Below the pieces are notes generated by a model, which was given only the letters and a program-made list of their open reading frames with translations, had not been told where the DNA came from and made no database searches. Both the position numbers and the translations under genes were made by a program. Positions 1-7,506 of a DNA stretch of 39,057 nt are shown one piece after another. The stretch comes from Chloroflexota bacterium. Lineage in GTDB: Bacteria; Chloroflexota; Dehalococcoidia; Lucifugimonadales; JACPCK01. The stretch lies in assembly GCA_016179845.1 (NCBI GenBank), contig JACPCK010000010.1:1-39057 (forward strand). Reading direction: 5' to 3'. The first letter of the stretch is position 1. Every line of letters starts with the position of its first letter.

Positions 1-1
1 A

Positions 2-106
2 ACAGCCCGCCGACTTGCCAGCCAGTTTGTGACCGCGGACAGACAACTATATGAGCGGGTCACCCGAAAGCTGCCCTGGGTCGTGTGGCTAGGAGAGGTA
101 GCGTAG
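2..106 (+). CDS. C-terminal tail of an unidentified protein (runs off left edge)
   Basis: An open frame enters from the left edge and ends at TAG 104-106, one base before the pheT start. The visible 34 residues end in ...LPWVVWLGEVA. pheS usually precedes pheT, but this tail does not resemble the usual PheS C-terminus, which ends near an LRFL-QF motif, so I do not call it PheS. The tight spacing suggests co-transcription with pheT. Too little is present to assign a function. Confidence 0.45.
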   Translation, partial: TARRLASQFVTADRQLYERVTRKLPWVVWLGEVA

Positions 107-107
107 C

Positions 108-2504
108 ATGAACATCCCCCTCTCCTGGCTTAAGGAGTACGTGCCCACAGCGGTGCCTGTCAAGGAGCTGGCCCACCGCCTCACCATGGCCGGCACCGAG
201 GTGGCCTCCGTCACCACCGTGGGCGGCGCCTGGGACAAGGTCTACGTGGGCCAGGTGCTCTCGGTCGAGAAGCACCCTAACGCCGACCGCCTCAAGCTGG
301 CGACGGTGGACATCGGCAGCGGCCGTCACACCGTGGTCTGCGGCGCCCCCAACGTGGCCCAGGGCCAGAGGGTGGCCTTTGCCCTGGAGGGTGCCCGCCT
401 CATAGACCCTAAGACCGGCTCCCTGGAACCCCTCAAGGCAGCCCGAATCCGCGGCGTTCTCTCCGCGGGCATGGTCTGCTCCGAGCGGGAGCTGGGCCTG
501 GGAGAAGACCACACCGGCATCATGGTCCTCCCCGACGATGCCCCCGTGGGCGTTCCCCTGACCGATTACCTGGGCGATACCATCCTGGACCTGGAGGTAA
601 CGGCCAACCGGCCCGACTGCCTCTCCGTCCTGGGCCTGGCCTACGAGGTAGCTGCCCTCACAGGCCAGCAGGTAACGCTGCCAGATGTTTCTTACCCTGA
701 GGAAGGGCCTGCCATAGACAGCACCGTATCCGTCCAGATCGCGGCCCCGGACCTCTGCCCTCGATATACGGCCTCCCTCATCGCTGGCGTCAAGATAGGC
801 CCATCGCCCAGGTGGCTCCAGGAAAGGCTCCTCAAGGCGGGCATGCGGTCTATAAACAATGTGGTGGACATAACCAACTACGTGATGCTGGAGTATGGTC
901 AGCCTCTCCATGCCTTCGATTTCGACCGCATCAAAGGCCGCAGGATCGTCGTGCGGCAGGCTCGCACTGGCGAGACCGTCGTCACCCTGGATGGCGTGGA
1001 GCGGAGGCTGGCCCCGCCCATGCTGGTCATCTCTGACGAGCGAGGCTCCGTGGCTCTGGCGGGGGTCATGGGCGACGCCATCACTGGAGTTACCGAGCAG
1101 ACAACGGCCGTCCTCCTGGAGTCGGCCTCCTTCGACCCCGCCAACACCCGGCGCACAGCCCAGGCCCTTAAGCTGCATACCGAGGCCTCCGTGCGCTTCG
1201 AGAAGGGGCTTCGCCCCGAGCTACCGCCTATCGCCCTGCGGCGGGCCACCCAGTTGGTCCTTCAGATGGCAGGAGGAAAGGCTGCCCAGGGCATCGCCGA
1301 CGTATATCCTGGCGCTGCGCAGCGTCCTACGACGCTATCTCTCACTGCCGCTCGTCTCAAGAAGGTCCTGGGCACAACGTTCCCTCCAGAACAGATAGAG
1401 CAGGTGCTGTCAGGCCTGGGCTTCAAGTGCATCCGGCAGACCCAGTCCCTTCAGGTCCATGTCCCCTACTGGCGGTCCGACATCACCGTGGAAGACGACC
1501 TGGTGGAGGAGGTGGCCCGAGTAGTAGGTTACGACCAGATACCGACCACGACGCTGGCCACACCGGTGCCCAGCTATGAGCCGCAGCCTCTCAGGGAGCT
1601 TCGGGAGAGGGTGCGGGACCTGCTGGCAAGCCTCGGCCTACAGGAGGCCATCACTTATCCCCTGGTGGGCCGGGAGGATATGACAAAGGCTCTTGTCGGG
1701 CAGGAAGCCCTGCGGGTTGCCAACCCCCTGAGCCCAAGCCTCCAGTACCTCAGGCCCTCCTTGCGGCCCAGCCTCCTGAGGGTCCTCTCCTTGAACCTTC
1801 GCCTGGTCGAGGACGGGGGCCTGTGCCTCTTTGAAGCAGGTCGTATCTACATCCCCCGGGCCGGAGACCTTCCGGCGGAGCGAGAACTGATTGGCAGCGT
1901 CATGGCTGGCCGCCGACTGCCCCTTTCCTGGTCGGCCCGGGAAGGGGCGATTGACTTCTTTGATGCCAAGGGTGTCTTGGAGGCTCTGCTGGGTCGGCTC
2001 CGACTCACTGGGGAGTTCCAGGTTGCTGCCGACCCCTTCTTTCAGCCGGGCCGCTGTGCGACCGTCGTTGTCAAGGGCGTGCCTCTGGGATTCCTGGGAG
2101 AGGTCCACCCGCTGGTGCTTGAGAGATTCGACATAGACCAGGGGCCGGTCGCCTTCTTCGAGCTAGACATAGAAAGCCTTTTGGAAGCCTTGCCTGGGGA
2201 AGCAGCCGGGTTCACCCCCTTGCCTCGGTACCCCGGTGTGGTCAGGGACTTGGCGGTAGTGGTCGACGAAGCGGTATCCGCTGGCCACCTGCTGAAGCGG
2301 ATTTCAAGGCATGCCCTGGTAACCTCTGTTCTCCTATTCGACGTGTTTAAGGGCGGGGCCGTCCCGCCCGGGAAGCGCTCCCTGGCCTATCGCATAACCT
2401 TTCAGGCCCCTGATAGGACCTTAACGGCGGAGGAGGCAAATAGCTTTCTAGGGGAGGTGCTGGAGACCCTCCACCATGAGTTCGAGGCTGTCTTGCGAAC
2501 CTAG
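108..2504 (+). CDS. pheT: Phenylalanine--tRNA ligase beta subunit
   Basis: PheT is the beta chain of the cytoplasmic (alpha-beta)2 enzyme that charges tRNA-Phe and edits mischarged tyrosine. The 798-residue length is normal for bacteria. The domain order is visible: an N-terminal OB-fold tRNA-binding domain (about 40-150, with VGQVLSVEKHPNADRLKLA and the VVCGAPN segment), the B3/B4 editing domain (about 210-395, with NNVVDITNYVMLE and GQPLHAFD), the B5 domain (about 405-475), a catalytic-like core (about 480-690, DLLASLGLQEAITYPLV) and the C-terminal anticodon-binding FDX-ACB domain (from about 705, PRYPGVVRDLAVVV). ATG 108 follows an AGGAGAGG at 91-98. No frame defects were seen. PheS should be encoded elsewhere or farther to the left. 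Confidence 0.97.
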   Translation: MNIPLSWLKEYVPTAVPVKELAHRLTMAGTEVASVTTVGGAWDKVYVGQVLSVEKHPNADRLKLATVDIGSGRHTVVCGAPNVAQGQRVAFALEGARLIDPKTGSLEPLKAARIRGVLSAGMVCSERELGLGEDHTGIMVLPDDAPVGVPLTDYLGDTILDLEVTANRPDCLSVLGLAYEVAALTGQQVTLPDVSYPEEGPAIDSTVSVQIAAPDLCPRYTASLIAGVKIGPSPRWLQERLLKAGMRSINNVVDITNYVMLEYGQPLHAFDFDRIKGRRIVVRQARTGETVVTLDGVERRLAPPMLVISDERGSVALAGVMGDAITGVTEQTTAVLLESASFDPANTRRTAQALKLHTEASVRFEKGLRPELPPIALRRATQLVLQMAGGKAAQGIADVYPGAAQRPTTLSLTAARLKKVLGTTFPPEQIEQVLSGLGFKCIRQTQSLQVHVPYWRSDITVEDDLVEEVARVVGYDQIPTTTLATPVPSYEPQPLRELRERVRDLLASLGLQEAITYPLVGREDMTKALVGQEALRVANPLSPSLQYLRPSLRPSLLRVLSLNLRLVEDGGLCLFEAGRIYIPRAGDLPAERELIGSVMAGRRLPLSWSAREGAIDFFDAKGVLEALLGRLRLTGEFQVAADPFFQPGRCATVVVKGVPLGFLGEVHPLVLERFDIDQGPVAFFELDIESLLEALPGEAAGFTPLPRYPGVVRDLAVVVDEAVSAGHLLKRISRHALVTSVLLFDVFKGGAVPPGKRSLAYRITFQAPDRTLTAEEANSFLGEVLETLHHEFEAVLRT

Positions 2505-2544
2505 CTACAACCTCCGAACTGCTTAGCTGCATTTGTCTTTGAGC

Positions 2545-2550
2545 TACAAT
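2545..2550 (+). promoter_or_regulatory. Probable -10 box (TACAAT) upstream of moeA
   Basis: TACAAT lies in the 69-nt gap after pheT, 23 nt before the chosen moeA start at 2574. No convincing -35 hexamer sits 16-18 nt upstream, so this is a weak call based on the -10 and its position alone. Confidence 0.3.
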
Positions 2551-2573
2551 ATACCTTGGGTGGGTTCTTTAAT

Positions 2574-3893
2574 ATGGCAGTAGGTGCTGACGTCCAGTCG
2601 TCTCGATACCAGGACCCCGCGATGCTGTCCGTGGAGGAGGCCCTCGAACGGGTTCTCTCCTACTTCCATCCCCTGGATCAGGAGGAGAAGCCTCTCCTTC
2701 AGGCCCTGGGCCAAACTCTGGCTAGGGACATCGTTTCTCCTCTGGATATCCCGCCTTTGGACAACTCGGCTATGGACGGCTACGCCGTCCGATGGGAGGA
2801 CATAGAGGCCGCCAGTGAGGGCTCGCCTGTTGAACTGGAAGTTATCGGGCAGGTGGCCGCTGGCCAGTTGCCCAGGAGGCGCGTAAGAAAAGGCACCGCA
2901 GTCCGGATAATGACTGGCGCTCCTATCCCATCTGGCGCCGATACGGTAGTGCCCTTTGAGGATACGGACGAGGTCCCGCGAAAGGCCCGCTTGGGCTCTA
3001 TTAACCAGATTGGTATCCTCAGAGTTGCGCACAAAGGGGCCAATGTGAGACCTGCGGCAGAGGATATCCGCCGAGGCCAGGTGGTTTTGCAGAAAGGCAC
3101 TGTCCTGGGAGCGGCCCACATAGGTGTCCTGGCTTCCCTTGGTTTCGCTAGCGTCCCGGTCATTCGCAGGCCTGTGGTTGCAATCCTTGCCACCGGAAAT
3201 GAGCTTGTGAGGCCAGGCAGGGTCTCCCGGGCTGGCAAAATCTACGATTCCAACAGCTTTAGTGTAGCTGCTGCTGTGCAGCGCTGTGGAGGCATACCTC
3301 ATCTCCTTGGCATAGCCAAGGACAACCTTCCAGACATGTTCCGGAAGATTGAGAAGGGCTTATCAGCAGATCTCCTGGTCACCTCGGCAGGCGTCTCCAA
3401 GGGTGACTATGACGTGGTAAAGGATGTGCTAGTTCAGCGGGGCGAAATTAGCTTCTGGTCGGTGCGGATGCGCCCTGCTAAGCCGCTGGCCTTCGGTGCC
3501 ATCAATGGCCCTCACGGGCGCTCGGTGCCCCATATCGGGCTCCCAGGGAACCCAGTCAGCGCCCTGGTGGCCTTTGAGGTTTTCTGTCGTCCTGCTATCT
3601 TGAAGATGCTGGGGAGGGCCCGCCTGGAGAGGCCCAGCATCGAAGCGGTTCTGGAGAGTTCCATTCGTAATACTGATGGTCGCAGGGTCTATGCAAGGGT
3701 AGCCGTCAGCCGAAGAGGTAGCACCTACTACGCTCGTCTGACTGGGCCCCAGGGCTCCCACATCTTGACGTCCATGGCCCTGGCGGATGGCCTGGCCGTC
3801 TGTCCTGAAGATGTGTTTTCACTCGAGCCGGGCCAAAGGGCCAAGGTTCTGATGTTTGAATGGCCAGAGGAGATGCCACAACACCTTTCTTGA
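2574..3893 (+). CDS. moeA: Molybdopterin molybdenumtransferase MoeA
   Basis: MoeA inserts molybdate into adenylated molybdopterin in the last step of Mo-cofactor synthesis. Family hallmarks are present: PLDNSAMDGYAV near the N-terminus, TGAPIPSGADTVVPFE, LATGNELV, YDSNSF, the MPT-binding GVSKGDYD, RPAKPLAFG and LPGNPVSALVAFEVF, followed by a C-terminal beta-barrel domain. The length, about 440 residues, is usual. A TTG at 2556 would add six residues; ATG 2574 is preferred, though neither has a strong SD. A molybdoenzyme is implied somewhere in the genome, but none is encoded in this window. Confidence 0.95.
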   Translation: MAVGADVQSSRYQDPAMLSVEEALERVLSYFHPLDQEEKPLLQALGQTLARDIVSPLDIPPLDNSAMDGYAVRWEDIEAASEGSPVELEVIGQVAAGQLPRRRVRKGTAVRIMTGAPIPSGADTVVPFEDTDEVPRKARLGSINQIGILRVAHKGANVRPAAEDIRRGQVVLQKGTVLGAAHIGVLASLGFASVPVIRRPVVAILATGNELVRPGRVSRAGKIYDSNSFSVAAAVQRCGGIPHLLGIAKDNLPDMFRKIEKGLSADLLVTSAGVSKGDYDVVKDVLVQRGEISFWSVRMRPAKPLAFGAINGPHGRSVPHIGLPGNPVSALVAFEVFCRPAILKMLGRARLERPSIEAVLESSIRNTDGRRVYARVAVSRRGSTYYARLTGPQGSHILTSMALADGLAVCPEDVFSLEPGQRAKVLMFEWPEEMPQHLS

Positions 3894-3943
3894 CCCTCTG
3901 CTAGAATATGACCGGCCCAAGACTCGTCTGGAAGGAGACCATA

Positions 3944-4366
3944 GTGGAGAAACCTACGCAGGAGGGACTGGTGTATCTTGTAGATCCCAAGTGGTATGAG
4001 GAGCATAAGAAGTCTCTGCCCGATACATTGCAGGCCCGCCGGTGCTCTTCTTGTCAGAAGAAGACAAGCGACAAGGGTGGGCCAGCAGGTGGCTGGGAGG
4101 AGCAGATGAAGAAGATTGTAGAGTGCTGCTCCAAGAAGCCAACCTGGTTCTCTTCAAGGACCCCTGCCTTGGAGTCAGCCTTTCGTCTCATACTAGCCAA
4201 TAGCAACAGACCTCTGCCATTTGCTACTCTCTACGAGCAGATAACCAACCTGTGGTCGTCGGGAGAGAGCCCCAGGTACATAGCCAAGGAAGTCCTGGTG
4301 AAGATGCTGGATATGGACGACTTCTACGGTATCCGCTCCACTTCAGCAGTCAGAACAACTCCATAG
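3944..4366 (+). CDS. Small conserved protein with a Cys-rich segment, function unknown
   Basis: GTG 3944 is preferred because GAAGGAG at 3931-3937 stands 6-7 nt before it; an in-frame ATG at 3908 has no SD. The product is about 140 residues and soluble. It has a CSSCQKK motif and a CC pair (VECCSKKP), then the helical stretch LESAFRLILANSNRPLPFATLYEQI and a C-terminal FYGIR. The arrangement resembles a short conserved protein I associate with Dehalococcoidia: possible zinc-binding cysteines followed by a small helical, perhaps winged-helix, domain. No function can be assigned. The C-terminal tail after FYGIR looks unrelated to the core and may be a late read-through or frameshift. Confidence 0.6.
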   Translation: MEKPTQEGLVYLVDPKWYEEHKKSLPDTLQARRCSSCQKKTSDKGGPAGGWEEQMKKIVECCSKKPTWFSSRTPALESAFRLILANSNRPLPFATLYEQITNLWSSGESPRYIAKEVLVKMLDMDDFYGIRSTSAVRTTP

Positions 4367-4405
4367 GCTCCCTGGGCAAAGAACCGTGCCGGATCTACGC
4401 TAGGG

Positions 4406-4688
4406 GAACTAAGTGCCCTTGGCTCGGCCTTCCATTGGGCGGCCACCAGCATTGCCAGCACGGCAGCGCTTGGTAAGCTGAGCCTTCATAGGATTTACGG
4501 CCACCAGGACCCTCATCACCGCGGTTCTTGCGTGGGCGGCCCTTCTGGTCACGGGAAAGACACCCGAGCTCTTTCAGGTCTAGCCCGGGGCGGCAGGTCT
4601 TGTGTTCCTGGCCAGTGTGGGCTTTATCATTGGCGACCTGTCCTTCTTCTACTCTACATCACCAGGCCCATTTCCGAGTAGCTTCTAG
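4406..4688 (+). pseudogene. Decayed EamA/DMT-family transporter fragment
   Basis: Two frames join to give membrane-helix sequence typical of EamA-family permeases. The first frame (from 4406) reads ELSALGSAFHWAATSIA. About 80 nt later the sequence continues one frame over with RTLITAVLAWAALLV. After an in-frame TAG (4581-4583) it resumes with GLVFLASVGFIIGDLSFFYS, the helix pattern that follows the first EamA repeat. The reading ends at TAG 4686-4688 after less than one repeat, so the fragment has a frameshift, an internal stop and a 3' truncation. It is a relic rather than a functional gene. The rest of 4367-4879 shows no other gene. Confidence 0.55.
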
Positions 4689-4812
4689 TACACCTGACCT
4701 TCTATACCATGCCGCCATTCTCCCACAGGTGGCTGTTTCGGGACTATAGCCTAGATAATTCAGGAGGGCGGAAAAGAGACCCAGGATGTGAAGAAAGGGT
4801 GACAGGGGATTC

Positions 4813-4845
4813 CTTCAAACTTTCTTCAAGGTCTTACGTTATAAC
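4813..4845 (+). promoter_or_regulatory. Candidate OmpR/PhoB-type operator and -10 box
   Basis: CTTCAA occurs twice, at 4813-4818 and 4824-4829, exactly 11 bp apart, the helical-repeat spacing of OmpR/PhoB-family boxes. A -10-like TATAAC (4840-4845) begins 10 nt after the second half-site, and no -35 consensus is present. This is the layout of an activator-dependent promoter. It lies 35 nt upstream of the secreted protein gene at 4880, and the response regulator gene begins about 600 bp downstream, so direct control is plausible. Confidence 0.5.
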
Positions 4846-4879
4846 AGAGTACAGGACGATAGATAAGGAGGTCCTAAAC

Positions 4880-5332
4880 ATGAAGAAACGCTGGCTCTTT
4901 GTCCCCCTGCTTGTTGCAGCTCTGGTCCTGGGCATCACCGGTGGCACAGTCCTGGCCCAGGGAGGCGGTACGAGCGGAGACTCACCGCTGAAGAGCTTTG
5001 CCACCCGCGTCGCCGCTATATTGGGCCTGGACGAGGCCAAAGTCCAGTCCGCCTTCAACCAGGCTGCCAAGGAGATGCAGGATGAGGCCTTACAGCAGAA
5101 GCTGGACCGCATGGTGGAGCAGGGTCGGCTGACAAAGGAACAGGCCGACCAGACCAAGCAGTGGTATCAATCTCGGCCTGAGGCCCTCTCTCCCGGATCC
5201 CCCTTCGGAGGCCACGGGTTCTTCCGCGGCCCGATGTGGGGAGGCCGGGGATGGCATGGCATGGGCTTCAAAGGTGGTACCCCTCCGGCTCCTAAGGTTA
5301 CTCCTAAAGATTCAGGAGCCACCTCTTTCTGA
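4880..5332 (+). CDS. Secreted DUF2680-like protein
   Basis: The start at ATG 4880 is fixed by AAGGAGGT at 4865-4872. The protein is 150 residues. Residues 1-26 form a Sec signal peptide (KKRW, a hydrophobic core, then a VLAQ cleavage site). The mature part has a helical region, ILGLDEAKVQSAFNQAAKEM followed by LDRMVEQGRLTKEQADQ, typical of DUF2680-type proteins, and a Gly/Phe/Trp-rich tail. Sitting between a candidate response-regulator box and the two-component genes, it could be an extracytoplasmic stress or sensing factor, comparable in position (not by homology) to CpxP or Spy. That role is inferred from context only. Confidence 0.8.
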   Translation: MKKRWLFVPLLVAALVLGITGGTVLAQGGGTSGDSPLKSFATRVAAILGLDEAKVQSAFNQAAKEMQDEALQQKLDRMVEQGRLTKEQADQTKQWYQSRPEALSPGSPFGGHGFFRGPMWGGRGWHGMGFKGGTPPAPKVTPKDSGATSF

Positions 5333-5354
5333 GGACCTCGGCTGGGATCGAATC

Positions 5355-5387
5355 GAGGGACGGGGCGCTCTTGCCCCGCCCCTCTTT
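5355..5387 (+). terminator. Rho-independent terminator after the DUF2680-like gene
   Basis: A 12-bp stem (5355-5366 with 5373-5384, one A-C mismatch) with a 6-nt loop is followed by a short T-run. It separates the secreted protein gene from the response regulator. A TACAAT at 5389-5394, directly after the hairpin, could be the -10 of a separate promoter for the regulator operon. Confidence 0.65.
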
Positions 5388-5432
5388 GTACAATAGTATC
5401 GCAAACAGCAGAACCCGACAGGAGCGAGCGGT

Positions 5433-6122
5433 GTGCCGCGCACAGTCCTAATAGTGGAGGATGACCCCAACACCGTCGAGTTGGTGCGGCTGTATCTGAG
5501 ACGCGATGGCCACAAGGTTCTGGCTGCCTCAGAAGGCCTTGAGGGCCTGCGTTTGGCCCGGGAAGCCCGCCCGGACCTGGTGGTCCTTGATTTGATGCTG
5601 CCAGGCCTCGATGGGATGGAGGTGTGCCGTATCCTGCGAGAGGAGTCGGACGTGCCAATAGTCATGCTCACCGCCCGGGTCGAGGAGGAGGACCGCCTGT
5701 CCGGCCTGGACCTCGGAGCCGATGACTACATCACCAAGCCCTTCAGCCCCAGGGAGCTGGCCGCACGGATTCGGGCAGTGCTAAGGCGGACAGCGAACGG
5801 TGCGGTGGACCGTGGACCTACCGAGCTGCGGTACGGCAACATAACGGTAAACCTACGCTTGCGAGCAGTGCATATTGGGGCGACGCCCGTGCGCCTCACC
5901 CCCACGGAGTTCCGGTTTCTGGTCTTGCTCATGGGCCAGCCAGGCAGAACCTTCACCAGGGAGGAGATCATGGACAAGGTGTTCGGCTCTGACTTCGATG
6001 GCTTCGACAGGGCGGTGGACGCCCACGTCTACAATCTTCGCCGAAAGCTCGAACCAGACCCGCAGAGGCCCAGCCACATTCACACCATCTACGGGGTAGG
6101 GTACAGGTTTGGCGATGCGTAG
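5433..6122 (+). CDS. OmpR/PhoB-family response regulator
   Basis: This cytoplasmic transcription factor is activated by its partner kinase, encoded next. The receiver domain (about 4-115) shows the acidic pair D10/D11, phospho-acceptor D53 in LVVLDLMLPG, the switch threonine in VMLTAR and the conserved lysine in YITKPF. The C-terminal winged helix (about 130-228) has RLTPTEFRFLVLL, the recognition-helix region DRAVDAHVYNLRRKLE and the YGVGYRF end. The start is GTG 5433, preceded by GGAG at 5421-5424. The stop overlaps the kinase start by 8 nt, so the two are translationally coupled. A likely target is the direct repeat at 4813-4829. Confidence 0.95.
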   Translation: MPRTVLIVEDDPNTVELVRLYLRRDGHKVLAASEGLEGLRLAREARPDLVVLDLMLPGLDGMEVCRILREESDVPIVMLTARVEEEDRLSGLDLGADDYITKPFSPRELAARIRAVLRRTANGAVDRGPTELRYGNITVNLRLRAVHIGATPVRLTPTEFRFLVLLMGQPGRTFTREEIMDKVFGSDFDGFDRAVDAHVYNLRRKLEPDPQRPSHIHTIYGVGYRFGDA

Positions 6123-7500
6123 CTGGCTCTTCAGCCTTCATTTCCGGCTGATCCTGGGCTTTACCGTCGTGCTGGCCCTGGCCCTGGGGAGCATAAGCTG
6201 GTACGTGGGGTTTGCTGCACAGCGAGAGGCAGAGCAGTTCCAGCGACAGGTTGAAGAGGCCCGAGCCGCTCGAATAGAGCGGCTCATCTCACAGTACTAC
6301 TCCAGCCGTCGTGGCTGGACCGACCCTCAGCCTGCTATCGAGCAGGCCGGTGAGCTCTATGGATTGCGTATCGTAGTCAGGGACCCGCAGGGGCAAATAA
6401 TTGGCGATTCTCACCTGAAGTTCGGCAGTCCATGGAGGGGAGCCGGGCAAGGGGGCCGGCTCTTTCCAGTCCTCAGCGATGGGAGCCAGGTGGGTTCTCT
6501 CGCCATTGCTGCCAGCGATGCCCCACAAAACGTACCAGAACCACCCCTGTCCCGACTTGTCTTAGCAACGAATCGGTCTCTCCTCTGGACCGGCCTGGCG
6601 GCTGGGGCAGGCGGCATCTTGCTGGTCTCTCTGATGTCCCGACGTGTCCTGGCGCCTGTGCGGCTCCTAAACTCGGCAGCAAGAAGCCTGGGCGGGGGTG
6701 ATCTTTCCAGGAGGGTGCCGGCCAATGACCGTGGCGAGGTTGGAGAGCTGTCGCGCACCTTCAACTCCATGGCTGACAGCTTGCAGAAGGCTGAGCAGCA
6801 GCGCCGCAATCTCGTTGCCGATGTGGCCCATGAGCTGAGGACTCCTCTCTCCAACATTCAGGGCTATCTGGAGGCAGTGAAAGACGGCCTCCTCCAGCCT
6901 GACCCCACTACCATCGATATAATTTACAAGCAGGTGGTACAGCTAACGCATCTCGTGGAGGACCTGCGGCTGCTGGCCCTGGCAGAGGCGGGGGCTCTGA
7001 GCCTCAACCTGAAGCTGGACCCCCTTGTGGAGGTGCTTCAAAGCTCGGTGGAGGCGGTTCAGCCCCGCGCCGAGGCCAAAGGCGTCACAGTTTCTCTGAA
7101 GGTTCTGCCTGATATTCCCCTGGTCGAGATGGACAGGACACGCATCACCCAGGTGGTAGGGAACCTGCTGGAGAACGCTATCCAGCACACGCCCGAGGGC
7201 GGCAATGTCGCCGTGCTGGCAGAGGTCACATCGTCAGCCACGGCCAGGGTCACCGTGGCTGACACCGGGGAGGGCATCCCCCCAGAGGACCTGCCTCAGG
7301 TATTCGAGCGCTTCTACCGCGTCGACCATTCGCGGAGCCGGGCTACCGGCGGCGGTGGTCTGGGACTCACCATCGCCAAACAACTGGTGGAGGCCCATAG
7401 GGGCACCATCCGCGCCGAGAGCACCCCGGGCAAAGGGAGCCGTTTCATATTCGACTTGCCCCTGGCACGGCCAAGTGGCACCCAAGAAGAGAGAGGGTAG
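6115..7500 (+). CDS. Sensor histidine kinase (HAMP, HisKA, HATPase_c)
   Basis: A membrane kinase of 461 residues that probably phosphorylates the preceding regulator. TM1 (about 9-33) and TM2 (about 154-174) flank an extracytoplasmic sensor of about 120 residues without a recognised ligand motif. A HAMP linker follows (about 176-228, with FNSMADSL). The H-box is VADVAHELRTPLSNIQG with phospho-acceptor H239. The catalytic domain has an N-box (NLLENAIQHTPEGG), G1 box (VADTGEGIP), F-box (FERFYRVD) and G2 box (GGGGLGLTIAKQLVEAHRG). ATG 6115 is preferred over the TTG at 6109. The membrane-fusion protein starts 6 nt after its stop, so the efflux genes appear to be in the same operon. Confidence 0.95.
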   Translation: MRSWLFSLHFRLILGFTVVLALALGSISWYVGFAAQREAEQFQRQVEEARAARIERLISQYYSSRRGWTDPQPAIEQAGELYGLRIVVRDPQGQIIGDSHLKFGSPWRGAGQGGRLFPVLSDGSQVGSLAIAASDAPQNVPEPPLSRLVLATNRSLLWTGLAAGAGGILLVSLMSRRVLAPVRLLNSAARSLGGGDLSRRVPANDRGEVGELSRTFNSMADSLQKAEQQRRNLVADVAHELRTPLSNIQGYLEAVKDGLLQPDPTTIDIIYKQVVQLTHLVEDLRLLALAEAGALSLNLKLDPLVEVLQSSVEAVQPRAEAKGVTVSLKVLPDIPLVEMDRTRITQVVGNLLENAIQHTPEGGNVAVLAEVTSSATARVTVADTGEGIPPEDLPQVFERFYRVDHSRSRATGGGGLGLTIAKQLVEAHRGTIRAESTPGKGSRFIFDLPLARPSGTQEERG

Positions 7501-7506
7501 AAAGCG

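Noticed and set aside
2-106. Left-edge tail as PheS
   Set aside because: The position suggests it, but the C-terminal residues do not match the usual PheS ending.
60-1178. Long minus-strand open frame opposite pheT
   Set aside because: It is the shadow of a high-GC conserved gene; its translation has no domain pattern while the + strand encodes an intact PheT.
3890-3907. TTGACC plus TAGAAT as a promoter for the gene at 3944
   Set aside because: The spacing is only 6 nt, too short for a sigma-A promoter; no alternative -35 fits the TAGAAT.
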